Made by a program: the position numbers and the translations under genes
In this document: positions 48,179-59,400 of the stretch, one piece after another
Numbering within the stretch: the first letter of the stretch is position 1
How the letters are laid out: the number at the start of each line of letters is the position of its first letter
The notes under the pieces: model-generated
What the model was told of the DNA's origin: nothing
The model's database searches: none
The model's input: only the letters and a program-made list of their open reading frames with translations
From: Artemia franciscana
Taxonomy: Eukaryota > Arthropoda > Branchiopoda > Anostraca > Artemiidae
Direction of reading: 5' to 3'
Length of the DNA: 64,000 bases
Assembly: GCF_032884065.1 (NCBI RefSeq)
Contig: NC_088865.1
Location: 46,402,185 to 46,466,184 of the forward strand

Positions 48179-49663
48179 GTAAGATTGGAACCTAGTAAAG
48201 AACAAAATAACCTGTTAACCGAAAACTTAAAACAATTTTTACTAAGAAACTACCTAGTAAGAAAAAATCTCCAAATGGAAACTGATTTGAAAATGAGAGC
48301 CATTGTTGAAATTCAGGAGAAAAGCAGGTTTTCAATTATTAATAGTCTTTAAAATTTTTTAAAAAAGCCTTAAATATCCCCTACTGACAAGGACTGTAAG
48401 AACTCTGTATAGAGTTTCAGACAATGATGAATTCAATGGCGTGCATTCTGTTTAATTTCTATGCAATTTTCTTTGAACCTCAGCCTTCATGCATTTTTTT
48501 TCAAAACGCTTGAAAGTTTGTCAAAAGACATATTTTACTATTAAGACTAATTAAAATAGTACTCACTATTTCTGAGCCAGCCACGACTTGCAATTTGTTT
48601 TATTACTTTACTGGTTTTTTAAAGTTTATTTAAAAAATTTTGTCCCAAAGGGCTGTAGTTTACTCTTCACTAGAATACAGCTATGGCTGCAATCACGATC
48701 AGAATTTCTTTTTGTAGAATTAATCGATGCTTGAAGTGCTTCATTTTGTTGTTTGTCCCTTCTTAAGAAAATATACCAATTGAGCTGAAACTTGACGTTT
48801 TGATTTGTTAAAGGGTCTGTTTAAATCTGTTAAAGAAGGGATGGTAGCTTGGTGAATACTTGTGGCTTTATGCAAAACCGAAAGGTTCTTATTCATGTGC
48901 GACTTGAATCACACTCTCTTGTGTTTCGCAATGTCAAGGGATTTGTGTATGCAAAAGCACAAAACTTAAATGTATCCTTCAATTAACTGTGGGACTCAAA
49001 TAACTGTGGGGGCTAGTGTTCATCAGGAATCAGGTCCAAAATTTTGCTTTTACGATACAAAACGGCAAGTAGCGGCGGAACACTTTCAAAATTAGATTGT
49101 TTGATGTTTGTTGAAGCGATTGGGGTGTAATCGGCGGTAAAAGGATGTAATGAAGAACTATAAAATTAAAAATTTGGCAACAAACACAGTTAATTGACCA
49201 TTATATAGAACTCCAAGCAACGCAAGGCGATATTGAGTAGTAAAAGCAGAAATTGTTTGAACAATGCAGTGGTAGTAAATTGGACTCTATTGGGCTTAAT
49301 TTTTCAGCAAGGTGCTGTGTCAGTCTGAAATTTTTTATTCAAAATACAGCCCATACCGTTATTGGAAGGCCGCCAGCATATGTAGTTATTATGATCAAAC
49401 TAATTGCCTCTCTGTCTATAATTAAATCAAACGAAAATTGTCCGTTTTAGGTTTTTGAATAAATGAGCTATTTTCAACAGTTGCAGTCTTACTTAATAGT
49501 TTCATCCGTTAATACATTTCTCTTTCGTTTTAGTTATAGTCCACTCTAATAAAAGGTAATAATTTGAAGAGGTTGGAAGATACCACTTTTGAGATTTAGT
49601 ATCAGATTGTCCAAATAGATTTGTTCTAAGCGTTTACACGAGGTCCCTAAAAGTCAACCTTAC
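48179..49663. other. Presumed intron or intergenic DNA after the SLC26 exon
   Basis: The translation open past the donor is intron read-through. 49253-49450 has an open frame conserved in the left arm; see the candidate minus-strand gene. The empty site of the left-arm insertion 14757-15563 is at 48301-48302. Confidence 0.5.
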
Positions 49664-49830
49664 TTCGAATTGGTGTTGTATTGTTAACCGTTGGGTCGAA
49701 CCAGTCCATATAATCATTAACGTAACCTAATTTCGTAACTCTTAAGCACAGTGGCCATATTTCAACCAAACATACTTGTAAATCCTTATGCTCTGGAGAA
49801 GGTGGTGGCATATTCCTGCTATTTTCCACT
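49664..49830 (-). CDS. Candidate exon of an unnamed gene, open in the right arm
   Basis: On the minus strand the segment is preceded by a pyrimidine-rich acceptor (TTTTCTTTTAAG) and followed by donor GTAAGG. It is open for 55 codons: VENSRNMPPPSPEHKDLQVC, then LVEIWPLCLRVTKLGYVNDY and a WFDPTVNNTTP segment. The left-arm copy at 13179-13337 has a stop, a small deletion and a lost donor. Better conservation here than in surrounding DNA suggests coding constraint. About 250 bases downstream, an acceptor-like AATTATAGACAG precedes a short hydrophobic reading (AISLIIITTYAGGLPITVW) that could be the next exon. I do not recognise the protein. It runs opposite to the SLC26 exon. Confidence 0.4.
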
Positions 49831-50432
49831 CTTAAAAGAAAACAGGCTACCTGTTACAAGTAATGATGGAACATAAATTTGTCGCTTCGTTACTCCTTTA
49901 CCCATGGTGAAATGAAGGAAATTTATGAAAAAATCTCCTTGTCCTTACTGAACAATGAAAGCTATGACTTTTTTCTTTTTTAATGCTTGTCTCTTGACAC
50001 GTTCTTAGCTAGTTACAAAATTAAAACAAAATTAGGCAAAAAATGGAAGCTACTTGTATGATATAATCACTACCGTGTGTCATAGCATGAACAACTTGAG
50101 TGGTAGGGGTTATATCATACAAGTATCAAATTAAATGTAAGACTGAAACATTTAACGGAGCCACTGCTATTCAGTGAGTAGTGCAACTAAAATCTGTTTT
50201 CTAATATTCCTGTATTTCTAATGTCCCATAGTCTAATATACTGTATTATTCCTGTATTTTCCAACGCTTTGTCTGATTAGTGATGTTGAATATGTTCCAT
50301 TAAAAAAAGTTTTATATTGAAAAGGAAAAGAGAATTATTGTTGATGAAAGGATGAAAATTGATTCAGGTACGACTACTTGAGTTGCAAGGAGAATTTGAC
50401 GGATCTTATCGCTCTATAGCTATGACCTTCTG
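49831..50432. other. Right-arm unique DNA
   Basis: Matches about 12542-13178 inverted. No gene recognised. Confidence 0.5.
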
Positions 50433-50589
50433 ATGTGTCTCATCTACTACTACTACTACTAATAACTCACTGCAGCACCAAGCCGCCTGAGGCCAACACA
50501 GCTACGCACGCTCCTCCTCCAACCTAATCTATTTAAAGCCTCCCTCTTTACACCCTCCCAGGAAGTTCCCATTTCCTTTAAATCCCTAC

Positions 50590-52422
50590 TTATGACATCC
50601 TCCCAACCCAGACAAGGGGCTTCCGTGTAGCCCCAGACGGTTGGCCAAAAAGGACAATCTTCGGTAATCTGTCATCCTTCATCCGTAGAACGTGGCCTAG
50701 CCATCTCAACCTTTCTTTCATTATAGCCCCAGAAAGCGGGATTGAACCACACTTTTCGTACAACCTACTGTTTGAAATACGGTCAGTCAGCCGGGTACCC
50801 AGAACAATCCGTAGGCAATTTCTCTGGAAAACATCTAGTAAATTTTCATCTGCTTTTCGGAGTGTCCATGCTTCAGAGCCATATTTGACCACTGTCATCA
50901 CTGTAGCTTCCAATATTCTAATCTTGGTTTGTAGGCTTATCTTTCTATTCTTCCAAACTTTTTTTAACTGTGAAAAAACACCCTGAGCTTTAGCTATTCT
51001 ACTTTTAACATCTTCACTGCTCCCACCATCTTTACTAATAATACTACCAAGGTAACTGAAGCTCCCAACCTGATCAATCTTTTCGTTACCTAAGGCCACC
51101 TGTTCATCTTCACTTATTCCTAACCTTAGTGACTTAGTCTTCTTAACATTAATTTTCAAGCCTATTTTAGCACCCTGAACTCGTAAAACCTCCAAAAATT
51201 CATTCATTTTGCTCACACTTTCATCTAATATGCTTAAATCATCAGCATAATCTAAGTCCAGGAGCGTCCTTCCTCCCCATTTGATTCCATGGTCTCCAAT
51301 TGCCTTTCCTGTGCTCCTTAAGACGAAGTCCATCAAAATGATCCATATAAAGGGGGATAGAACACAACCCTGCTTAACTCCTGATTTAATACAAAACCAG
51401 TTGCTAACCTCATTTCCTACCTTAACCGCAGCAGTATTATTCTCGTACATAGCGCAAATCACTTTAATGTTTTTTTCTGGTATACCATATAACGATAAGA
51501 CTTTTGTTAACGCTGTTCTATCAACAGAATCGAAAGCTTGCTCATAATCGATAAAACTAAGGACCAAAGGTGTTTGACAACGAAGGGACTTCTCAATTAT
51601 TAACCTAAGAGTGAAAACATGGTCGACACATCCTCTACCTTTTCTAAAACCGCATTGTTCTTCCCTTAAAACTTTGTCTACAGCATGTCTCAGTCTAAAA
51701 AGTATCATATTACTCAGTAATTTGCTACCTACAGAGACCAGACTAATGCCTCGATAATTCCGACATTCACTCTTGTCACCTTTCTTATACTGTGGTTTAA
51801 TTAAGGTTTTCCTAAAATCATTGGGTACTTCCCCTTTTTCAAAAATCATGTTCATAATCTTCAGTAGCTTATTCCTAACCTCAGAGCCACCATATTTAAG
51901 GAACTCATTAATCATACTATCAGCACCTGGGTTCTTATTATTTTTTAATCCTTCTAGTACTGTCGCTAATTCTTCCTCACTAAACAAATCTTCCTTCACA
52001 TCCAAGGTATCACAAACTTTTTCATTTTCATCTATATCTTTTCCTGCAACTGTATCTCGGTTTAGCACATTCTCAAAATGTTCCACCCATCTTTCTTTAA
52101 CTTTTTCCTTATCACTAATTGTGGCCCCATTTCTATCTTTAACTGGGACTAGTCCGGATCGGCTACTCCCTTTCAATTTATTAACATGCCAGTATAATAT
52201 TTTACTATTATGCCGTCTAGCCGCATCTTCCAGATCCTCAGCAATTTTATCCATCGCCTCCATTTCACATCTCCTTAGTTCATATTTTAATGCTTTCTCC
52301 ACTTTCTTTACATTCCTTTTGTTTTCATACGACCTATCGCTCAGATAATTCTTATACAAACCCCTTCTACTCTCTATTAAACCTAAAGCTTTTTCACTAA
52401 TATTCCTAGTTGCTGTCTTTGG
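50590..52422 (-). CDS. RTE-type reverse transcriptase, 5'-truncated, nearly intact
   Basis: The open frame runs from just after a TGA at 52423-52425 to 50590, over 600 codons; the first ATG-like start is not meaningful because the real start lies upstream in the full element. Counting residues from the leucine codon at 52359, the RT fingers/palm begin around 183 (LIKPQYKKGDKSECRNYRGI). The first catalytic box FIDYEQAFD is at 269-277, GVKQGCVLSP at 327-336 and the catalytic YADD at 371-374. The thumb and C-terminal region follow (KYGSEAWTLRK, LRWLGHVLRM). A frameshift near 50625 moves the last 55 or so codons (GWEDVISRDLKEMG to LGAAVSY, to about 50470) to another frame. It lacks its endonuclease domain in cis, so it is unlikely to be autonomous. 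Confidence 0.9.
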   Translation of the reverse strand, partial: PKTATRNISEKALGLIESRRGLYKNYLSDRSYENKRNVKKVEKALKYELRRCEMEAMDKIAEDLEDAARRHNSKILYWHVNKLKGSSRSGLVPVKDRNGATISDKEKVKERWVEHFENVLNRDTVAGKDIDENEKVCDTLDVKEDLFSEEELATVLEGLKNNKNPGADSMINEFLKYGGSEVRNKLLKIMNMIFEKGEVPNDFRKTLIKPQYKKGDKSECRNYRGISLVSVGSKLLSNMILFRLRHAVDKVLREEQCGFRKGRGCVDHVFTLRLIIEKSLRCQTPLVLSFIDYEQAFDSVDRTALTKVLSLYGIPEKNIKVICAMYENNTAAVKVGNEVSNWFCIKSGVKQGCVLSPFIWIILMDFVLRSTGKAIGDHGIKWGGRTLLDLDYADDLSILDESVSKMNEFLEVLRVQGAKIGLKINVKKTKSLRLGISEDEQVALGNEKIDQVGSFSYLGSIISKDGGSSEDVKSRIAKAQGVFSQLKKVWKNRKISLQTKIRILEATVMTVVKYGSEAWTLRKADENLLDVFQRNCLRIVLGTRLTDRISNSRLYEKCGSIPLSGAIMKERLRWLGHVLRMKDDRLPKIVLFGQPSGATRKPLVWVGRMS

Positions 52423-52584
52423 TCACAAAATGGCCCATAAGTTGACATGGTATTCACGTGATGGTAAGACAGCAAACCTTATTGATTATGTTATTGTAAA
52501 CAGAAGACTAGCAGGATCAATACAAGATACTAGGGTGTATAGGAGTGCCGTTATTGATGTTAAAAGTAAAGATCACCATCCACC
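52418..52584 (+). pseudogene. Inverted endonuclease piece of the young RTE
   Basis: Plus-strand translation is open for 55 codons: FGHKMAHKLTWYSRDGKTAN, then LIDYVIVNRRLAGSIQDT and a final SKDHHP. This is the C-terminal part of an APE-type endonuclease including the D-H pair of its final motif. The same residues in the older copy at 2750-2850 are co-linear with the RT, so here the segment has been flipped relative to the RT on insertion. Confidence 0.85.
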
Positions 52585-52595
52585 ATGTGTCTCAT

Positions 52596-54712
52596 CATTA
52601 GTGTAAAATTCTGATGTTTGCATATCCAGTGATTGACAGCTAAGATTTCCAAATCTCTTTCAAGTTTGGGCAAACATTACTTAATTTCAAAATCTTATCT
52701 ACTTTTTGCCGCATGTTTATTTACCGAATTCCGGGTTTATTTGGATTTTTCAGCATATCAAAATACTTATTTGTCTATAAAGCGACTTGATTTAATGTTA
52801 GATTTCCTGACAGTTGAAATTGACTGAGATTAATTTTAAAAATCTAAGTTTTTCCTTATGAAAGAAAAGAGAAAAGCTGAAGCTTAAAGTGAACAAAATA
52901 ACTGCTTCAGAGCTGATGCAACATATATCTAAAGAAGGATTTAAAATAAATCTACTCGTGGTATTTCTCTATATTTATATATTTCCAAAATCTTAGTCTC
53001 GTCCTCGTTTCTGGATTTCTTTCAGACTTTTCAAACATTACAGGTCCACTCTCTTGAAGTGAATTTTTTTTCTTTGATAAAATTGAAATTTTAATACAAT
53101 GTAGTCTCTAGTCTGAGAATACTCAAAAGTAAAAATAAAAAATAAGTTTTTTTTACAGGTATGAAAAAAAAAATTCAAATTTTACGGACTCGAGAAATTC
53201 CGAAAAAAAATTAAACTTCGATTTAATATTCGATAGCATATCGAATTTAATTTTCGATTTTGTATTCGATTTAATTTCGAATTAAAATTCGATAGCAGTT
53301 ACTATCTTAATAATAGTTTTGAATATTGAATCATTAGTTTTCGTCATTTAGGCATTCCGGCAAAGCAGGTTCATTCACGTCAAAGCGAGCAACCAATCAA
53401 TGCACACATTTATGGGCGAAGGAAATAAAACCCTAATTGTGAAAACTTACTTTCAATTAAAACCATACTTTTTAAAACTTTCTCTCAAATGAAATCCTAA
53501 TTGTGAGAATCTCCTGTCAAGTAAAAAACTAATTTTGAAATCGTCCTGTCAAGTAAAACCTAATATGAAAACTGCCTCTCAAATGAAATCCTAATTGTGG
53601 AAACTTCATGTCAAGTAAAATCCTAATTTTGGAAACTTCCTATCAAATAAAACCTCAGTTGTAAAAACTTCCTGATAGGTAAAAGCCTAGTTTGCGGAAA
53701 ATTCCTGTATAAGAAACCTAATTGAAAAACTGATCGGTTGCTGATTTAACAATTATCTGTGCTGTAATGCCACTCTAACGCAGGAGAAATAAAACAAACA
53801 TGTCCGTGTTACAAGCTCTTTCTCGAAATTGCGACAGTTTTTTTTCATAATTAACTTTTACTGCAATAGTATACATAAATAGCATTGATCCTCCCTGAAG
53901 AAGCTATGAATTTCAATCAATTTTTTACTTTGTATATCCTTTGAAACTATATCACTTACGGACCGGACCGGTAAGAGCAGTGCTCAAGAGGGGGATTGTA
54001 AAAATCCAATTGTAGGTTTGTAACAATGGAAATTCCAAGGCTACACTGTGAATACCTTCTGATCATTCCACTTCAGAAAAGACATATAATCCCTATTTAC
54101 TTGTGCTATTTGACAAATTACTACGGTGTTATAAAAAAAAAAGAAGAAAAAAATACATATGAAAAATACGGCATGAAAGCATTACCTTTTAGATGACCTC
54201 CGAAACACTTTTCTAAAATTTTTCAGTGCCATATCAATACAGGTAAACAAAATGGAAAACAAACGGACTCTTTAGCCTTTAAAGGTGTTTTTCGAACTTT
54301 CTTTGGAGTGATATTCAAAAATAAGATAAATATAAATAATAAGTAATATTCCTCAATAAAATTTAGACGATTTTCATTGCAACTTATTTTTAAAAATATT
54401 CTTTTTAGCTTTCTCTTACTAAGAGGAAGTAAGGGTGGTTATTCAAGAGAGGGGGTTGCAAACCTATTGTTCAAAGTTTTCTACCATGTATCTTTTAATA
54501 GTACAGTTGAAGCGTCTCAAAGCCAATCAGTTCTCGGAATAGCAGAAAAAAGTAAAATTATTTGTGGTTCAGGGTACTTTACAATAGTGTAAAGAAGAGC
54601 AATTTGAATAAAAGCACTTATATAAGAATTAGCTTTAAAAATAGTCCTTAAACAGATATTTCAAAATGCTCTACTTTCCCGCTATTGTCAGAGCAAACAG
54701 AAAGAAAACTTT
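52596..54712. other. Right-arm unique DNA with a minisatellite
   Basis: Matches 8824-12529 inverted without R1-b, whose empty site is near 54248. Near 53215-53300 lies a low-complexity (ATTCGAATTT)-like stretch. No gene recognised. Confidence 0.5.
53430..53705. repeat. Minisatellite, about 33-bp unit, 8-9 degenerate copies
   Basis: Units resemble 'CCTAATTGTGAAAACTTCC' plus 'TGTCAAGTAAAA'. The left arm has about two units (11690-11780), so the array expanded in this arm or shrank in the other. Confidence 0.8.
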
Positions 54713-56085
54713 TCTACTACTACTACTACTAACATCTCACCAAAGTACCAAGCCATCTGAGGCCGACACAGCTACACATGCTCCTCTTACATCCCCAACT
54801 ATTCAATTCCTCCCTTTTTACATCCTCACAGGAAGTTTTCTTTTCCTTTAATTCCTTCTTTATGACATACTCCCACTCTAGCTTCGGACAAGCTTCATTC
54901 CATTTAGCCCTATACGGTTGGGTGAAAAGGACAATTTTCAGCCATCGGTCATCCTTCAGCCACAGAACGTACCCTAGACACTTCAAACTTTATCTCATTA
55001 TAGCTATAGGAAGTGGGATTGAACACCGCTTTTCGTACATTCTACTGTTTGAAAATTTGTCGGTCAGCTGGGTACCCAGAACAATCCATAGGCAATTTCT
55101 TTAGAGAATCTCCAGCAAATGTTCATCCGCTTTTCAGAGTGCCCATGCTTCAAAGCCATATTTGACAACTGTCATCGATGTAACTTCTAATATTCTGATC
55201 TTGGTTTGCAGACCTATCTTTCTAATCTTCCAAACTTTATTTTAATTGCGATTAACATCCTGAGCCTTGACTATTCTATATTGAACAACTTTACTGCTTC
55301 CACCGTCTATACTAATAATACTACCCAGGTAGGTGAAACTGTCCACCAGATCAATCTTTTCTTTATACAACATCACACTTTCATCTTCACTTATTAACAT
55401 TAATTTTCAAATCTATTTTAGCACCTTGAACTCTGCTAAAAGTTCATTAACTTTGATCACACTTTTATCTAGGATGCTTAAGTCATAGCCATAATTTATT
55501 CCAAGAGTTTTTTCTTACCCATTTGATTCCATGGTCTACCATTGCCTTTCTTGTGTTCTTTAAGACAAAGTCCATCAAAATGATCTATATAAAGGGGGAT
55601 AATACACTGCCCTGCTTAACTTCTGATTTAATACGAAACCAATCTGCTCTCCTCCCTTAATCTAGAAAGTATCATTTTGCTAAGTAATCTGCTACCTATA
55701 TAGATAAGACTAATGTCTTGATATTTACCACACTCACTCTTATCACATTTCTTATAGAGTGGTTTTATTAAGGCTTTTCCTAAAATCATTAGGTATTTCC
55801 CTTTTTTCAAAAACATATTCATGACCTTCAGTAACTTATTTCTAACCTCAGAGCCACCACGTTTAAGGATCTCATTTGCCACACTATCATCACCAGGAGC
55901 CTTATTATTTTCAATGTTTTTAGCACTGTTACTAATTCTTCCTCGCAAAATAAATCTTCCCTCACAACCATTTTTCTCTATATTTTTTCCTGCAGCTCTA
56001 TCTCACTTAAGCACATTCTCAAAATGTACTACCCACCTCCCTTTAAATCTTTCCTTACCACTAATTGTGGCCCCGTTCTAAGTTT
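54713..56085 (-). pseudogene. Old RTE-type LINE remnant, right-arm copy
   Basis: On the minus strand from 56085: VVHFENVL-like, then NKAPGDDSVANEILKRGGSE, KYQDISLIYIGSRLLSKMIL, the C-terminal WLGTLVRC and a (TAG)n-type tail at 54713-54731. It has many frameshifts and stops, and the DYEQAFD to GVKQGCV section is deleted. It shares its 3' host junction and a private deletion scar (TTTCGTATTAAATCAGAAGT against TTTCGCGTTAAATCAGAAGT at left) with the left copy, so both descend from one insertion. Confidence 0.8.
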
Positions 56086-56158
56086 TAAGTCTGGAATATC
56101 CCGTTCTAAGTCAGGATTTTTAATTAAAAAAAAACTTTTATATAAGGTATTAAGTCAA

Positions 56159-56480
56159 AAAAAAAGGTAAAGGATACGTCATTAGACTTTACAGTCCGTA
56201 CCGGCGGTGCTGATCTCCGTTTCTTGGCCCTTCAGCCAGGAAGTGCAATGAGGGGTTAGGGGTCAGCCATCCTGTGCTTTCGCACACCCTTCCTGTTTAC
56301 CTTCCCCAGATTTCTCTAGGTACCCATTTAGAGCTGGGTCGACTCTGGCTAAGCTTACAGAGTCACGCCACTGACCCCCGTCCCAAACTGAAGAATTTGG
56401 TACACTGGGATTCGAACCCGCGTCCTCTCAGACAAGGGATCCCGAATCCAGCGCACCAACCCACTCGGCCAGGACGGCTC
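56159..56480 (-). mobile_element. tRNA-derived SINE, full length
   Basis: The minus-strand head (56480 to about 56400) is tRNA-like: A box TGGCCGAGTGGGTTGG, B box GGTTCGAATCC, of the Leu/Ser type, supplying an internal Pol III promoter. The body follows, shared with 36462-36701, and it ends in an A/T-rich tail (TTACC then poly-T as read on minus). AAGTCAA at 56152-56158 and 56481-56487 forms the target duplication. The body segment with CCTAGAGAAATCTGGGGAAG may be one of the conserved SINE central domains; I cannot name it with certainty. Confidence 0.85.
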
Positions 56481-56539
56481 AAGTCAATTTGGCAAAAAGT
56501 TTCAAGTCAAGTCGGCATTAAGTCAATATTCCCCCAAAT

Positions 56540-57350
56540 CTATATTTAAAGAAGCTTGACTATTTATTTTGATTCTAATTTCAATTGCCTCTCGAACAGC
56601 CTGTTTTATGCCTAAATCATTACTAATCAGGGAAGTTTCTCCAAGAAATATTTTATAACTAGTATTATCAAGGATATGACTGCTTAAAGCAGAATCAAAA
56701 GAATTAATTGTACTACTAGAATTTATGAATTTAGTTATATCATCATTTTGCCATTTTAGGTGTTTTTTTTTTAATTTTGATGGGCTCTACTAACATTGTA
56801 GTTGCCAGAGTCACATGGTATTTTATAAATCCCTCTTTGGCTAGTAATTGGGATTATATCTTTACCAGAGTTTAGGAAGCTCATTATTTAAAAATTATTG
56901 GTAAATACTACATGAAAATTATTTTGTGTACAAACTTTTTTTTTTAATTTCAGTAACTGTTTGAATACATGGATGGTAAATTACTTTGAGGGCTTGGTGG
57001 GAGCTTTGCTTGTTAAAGGACCCTTTATTTTACGGGAGTGTCTTGCCAGTCTTATTATAATTAAAATGACAATCGAATAATCGTTTCCAAAAAGTATGTC
57101 TCTAATACGTTTAGCCAGTCTGATATGTGAGATTCACAGCAAACCTCAAACTATATTCCTGTTGTTGAATCTTCGATCAAATAATAATTTTCTTATATTT
57201 CGTTTTTAATAATTGCTCTGATATTGCTACATTAACATTGGTACACATAGAAATTGTGTCAAAACTACTTACTATTGTATTTTCTGAAATGCTTGCATTT
57301 TTAAATTTCTCTACTAAATCTACCGAATTACTTTTTAACTAATTTTTAAT
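56540..57350 (-). pseudogene. Penelope-like retroelement remnant (RT end and GIY-YIG nuclease)
   Basis: On the minus strand: an RT-like reading ISENTIVSSFDTISMCTNVN (matching the Penelope RT SFD-V-LFTNVP box), then the linker, then GIYKIPCDSG followed by YNVSRAHQN, the GIY-YIG core. The C-terminal SALSSHILDNTSYKIFLGET and KQAVREAIEIRIK follow, as usual after the nuclease in Penelope-like elements. Frameshifts and stops (for example TAA after AHQN) show it is dead. The N-terminal RT, if present, would lie towards 57.7 kb but is not readable. Confidence 0.75.
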
Positions 57351-58776
57351 TTGATTATAATTTTAAACTTTTTAAGACGATTGTTTGGAATAGAGCATGT
57401 GCATAAAGACTTTCCAATATTGGAAGCAGGGGCTTTTGTAGATGCAAACATAGGCCTTGCTTATGAATACCCTATGCTTATGTAACTTGCTTATGTATAC
57501 TTGCTTATGTAATTTTGGTAAACCGTAAAATTTCGGACGAAAGCTACACCGGGGTAAAATTTATTATATGATTGTGGGGTGATTTTACCATTTTTTTAGA
57601 TTCTTTAATTCGGTTATAACTTTATTTGCAAACTTATCTGTATGATCGTGAGTCATGGCAGTCTATGTATTTGGTCTTTTAAGTGTGAATAAATCGTGTT
57701 GTCATAGTCTAACGTATCTACGACAACAAGTGAATTACTTTTACCTGCTTTTTTATTATAATAGACAGGTTTTTGTAGGGTTAGACATTATTTTGTTATT
57801 GTGAAAAATTTTTGGCGTCTAATTAGTAGGAAACGCAACTTTCTGTGACTGCAGTAAAGTGTGCTTTTAAAACCGGACCTTGCTTCATCTGGGTTAGAAA
57901 TAGATGTGCAGTGTTGGTGCAAAGAGGATTCTTGAGAGGAAACTATTTCTGCCACAAGAACTTGTTTTGGTGGAAAAGAAGACTTTTGACCTTTTTCAAG
58001 AATTTTGATTCCCTTAGGGTATGGAGTTCTAGAGGAGAGATTAACAATAGCGGGTCCAGGAGTGAACATGGAGTATAATTACAATAATTCATCGAAGATT
58101 CGTACCTCAAACTTTCCAACTTCTTATAAAGTCGTTCCTTAGACAAGCGAAAAATGAGACTGAATAAATTCCTTTTCAATCTAACAACCAGAGAATAATC
58201 AACCTTAATCAGATTTTCAAATTAGAAATTTTCAAGAAATTTTCTTTCTGAGGAAATAATGTAGGTTAAGGTTTGTAATTGTAGTGTGTGAGTGAATTGC
58301 GCTTCTTTCCGGTTATTTAAATGTAATTTATAACTTAAAGACCTAGGAATAAGGTTTTTAGTCACGCAAGATTGTAAAAATTTTGTTGATTGATAGTATA
58401 AGCGAATTTTTTTCTTAAACAAATAAAATAAAAGATATCATCGGTCAACTGCTCTCCATAAGCTAGGTACAAATATCGACAATGACTACACTGCATTTCC
58501 ATCATAAACAACAAGTGGAACAATAGGGAAATTTTTATATAAGACATTAGAACGCAATTTTAAATGAATATTTGTCCCTATATCCAAGGGCCGTCCTCAG
58601 CAAAAGAAATAGAGAAAAACGAATATATAAGAACTCACATTACAATACAATCTTTAAAACTAAACTATTTTCCAAACATCCCTAGCATCATTACTTCAAA
58701 GAAGTCCAACCAGGACTGGTACATCAAGCTAAGTGAATAGAGACAATTCATTCTAATGGAACAAACATCAATTACA
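57351..58776. other. No recognised feature
   Basis: Only short, overlapping open frames on both strands near 57790-58180 without family resemblance. The start may be further Penelope-like debris. Confidence 0.4.
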
Positions 58777-59400
58777 AACAAGCTCTTAATATGGTTTAAA
58801 TTTATTTCTAATAACATTCCTTCCCTCTGGAATTGCTTGCTAGGGGATGGGCTAGCCAAATATTGTAACGGTGGCGTGAATCTGCATAACCTTGGCTCAA
58901 AGAAACGTAGTATTTCCATTACAACCTATCAGAAATAACTCTTAGTATGCTTTAAATTTATCTCTAATAACAATCCCTCCCTCTGAAATTGGTTTCTAGG
59001 GGATGGACCAGCCATATATTGTCACGGTGGAATAAATGTGCATAGTTTTGTGTCAATGGAACCTGGCATTTTCATTAATACCTCTCAGAAATATTTCTTA
59101 ATATGGATTAAATTTACCTCTAATAACAGCCTAACCCTCTGGAATTGGTTGCTAGGGAGTGTGCTAGCCACATATCGTCAGGATGGTGAGATTATGGATA
59201 GTCTTGGTTCTAAAAAAGATGGCATTTTCATTAAAACCACGCGGAAATAACCAGATACAAAAATGTGTCTATTTTTCCTGCAGGTTTGTCTAATAGAGAA
59301 ATAGAGTCAATGTGTTTTCATTATGACCTCTCAGAAATACCTCTTAATATGGTTTGAATTTACCTCTAATCATAACCCTATACCCCCATCCCCCTTTTTG
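58777..59400. repeat. Satellite-like tandem array, unit about 160-170 bp
   Basis: The phrase TTAATATGGTTTAAATTTA (or close) then TCTAATAACA-TCC, TCTGGAATTG-TTGCTAGGG and ATTTTCATTA-ACC recurs at about 58787, 58946 and 59097, with a partial unit at 59340-59380. Three complete diverged units plus a fragment separated by about 75 unrelated bases. Confidence 0.8.

Larger units (their letters stand above)
50444..52584 (-). mobile_element. Young RTE-type LINE insertion with 5' inversion
   Basis: Bounded by 11-bp target duplications and absent from the left arm. The minus-strand body covers the segment after the endonuclease, the RT and the 3' end, with a (TAG)n tail (about 50444-50462 as CTACTACTA on plus). 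The outer 165 bases (52418-52584) are inverted and carry endonuclease codons on the plus strand. The copy is therefore 5'-truncated and rearranged, but its reading frame is nearly free of stops, so it is much younger than the RTE remnants at 2570-8823 and 54713-56085. Confidence 0.9.
50433..52595. repeat. Target-site duplication pair flanking the young RTE
   Basis: ATGTGTCTCAT occurs at 50433-50443 and again at 52585-52595, directly flanking the element. The left arm has one copy (reverse: ATGTGTCCCAT at about 12530-12541). Confidence 0.9.

Noticed and set aside
51773-52348. 191-codon plus-strand ORF
   Set aside because: Antisense shadow of the RTE reverse transcriptase on the minus strand.
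56400-56480. A functional tRNA gene
   Set aside because: It is continuous with a repeated body and flanked by a target duplication, so it is the head of a SINE.
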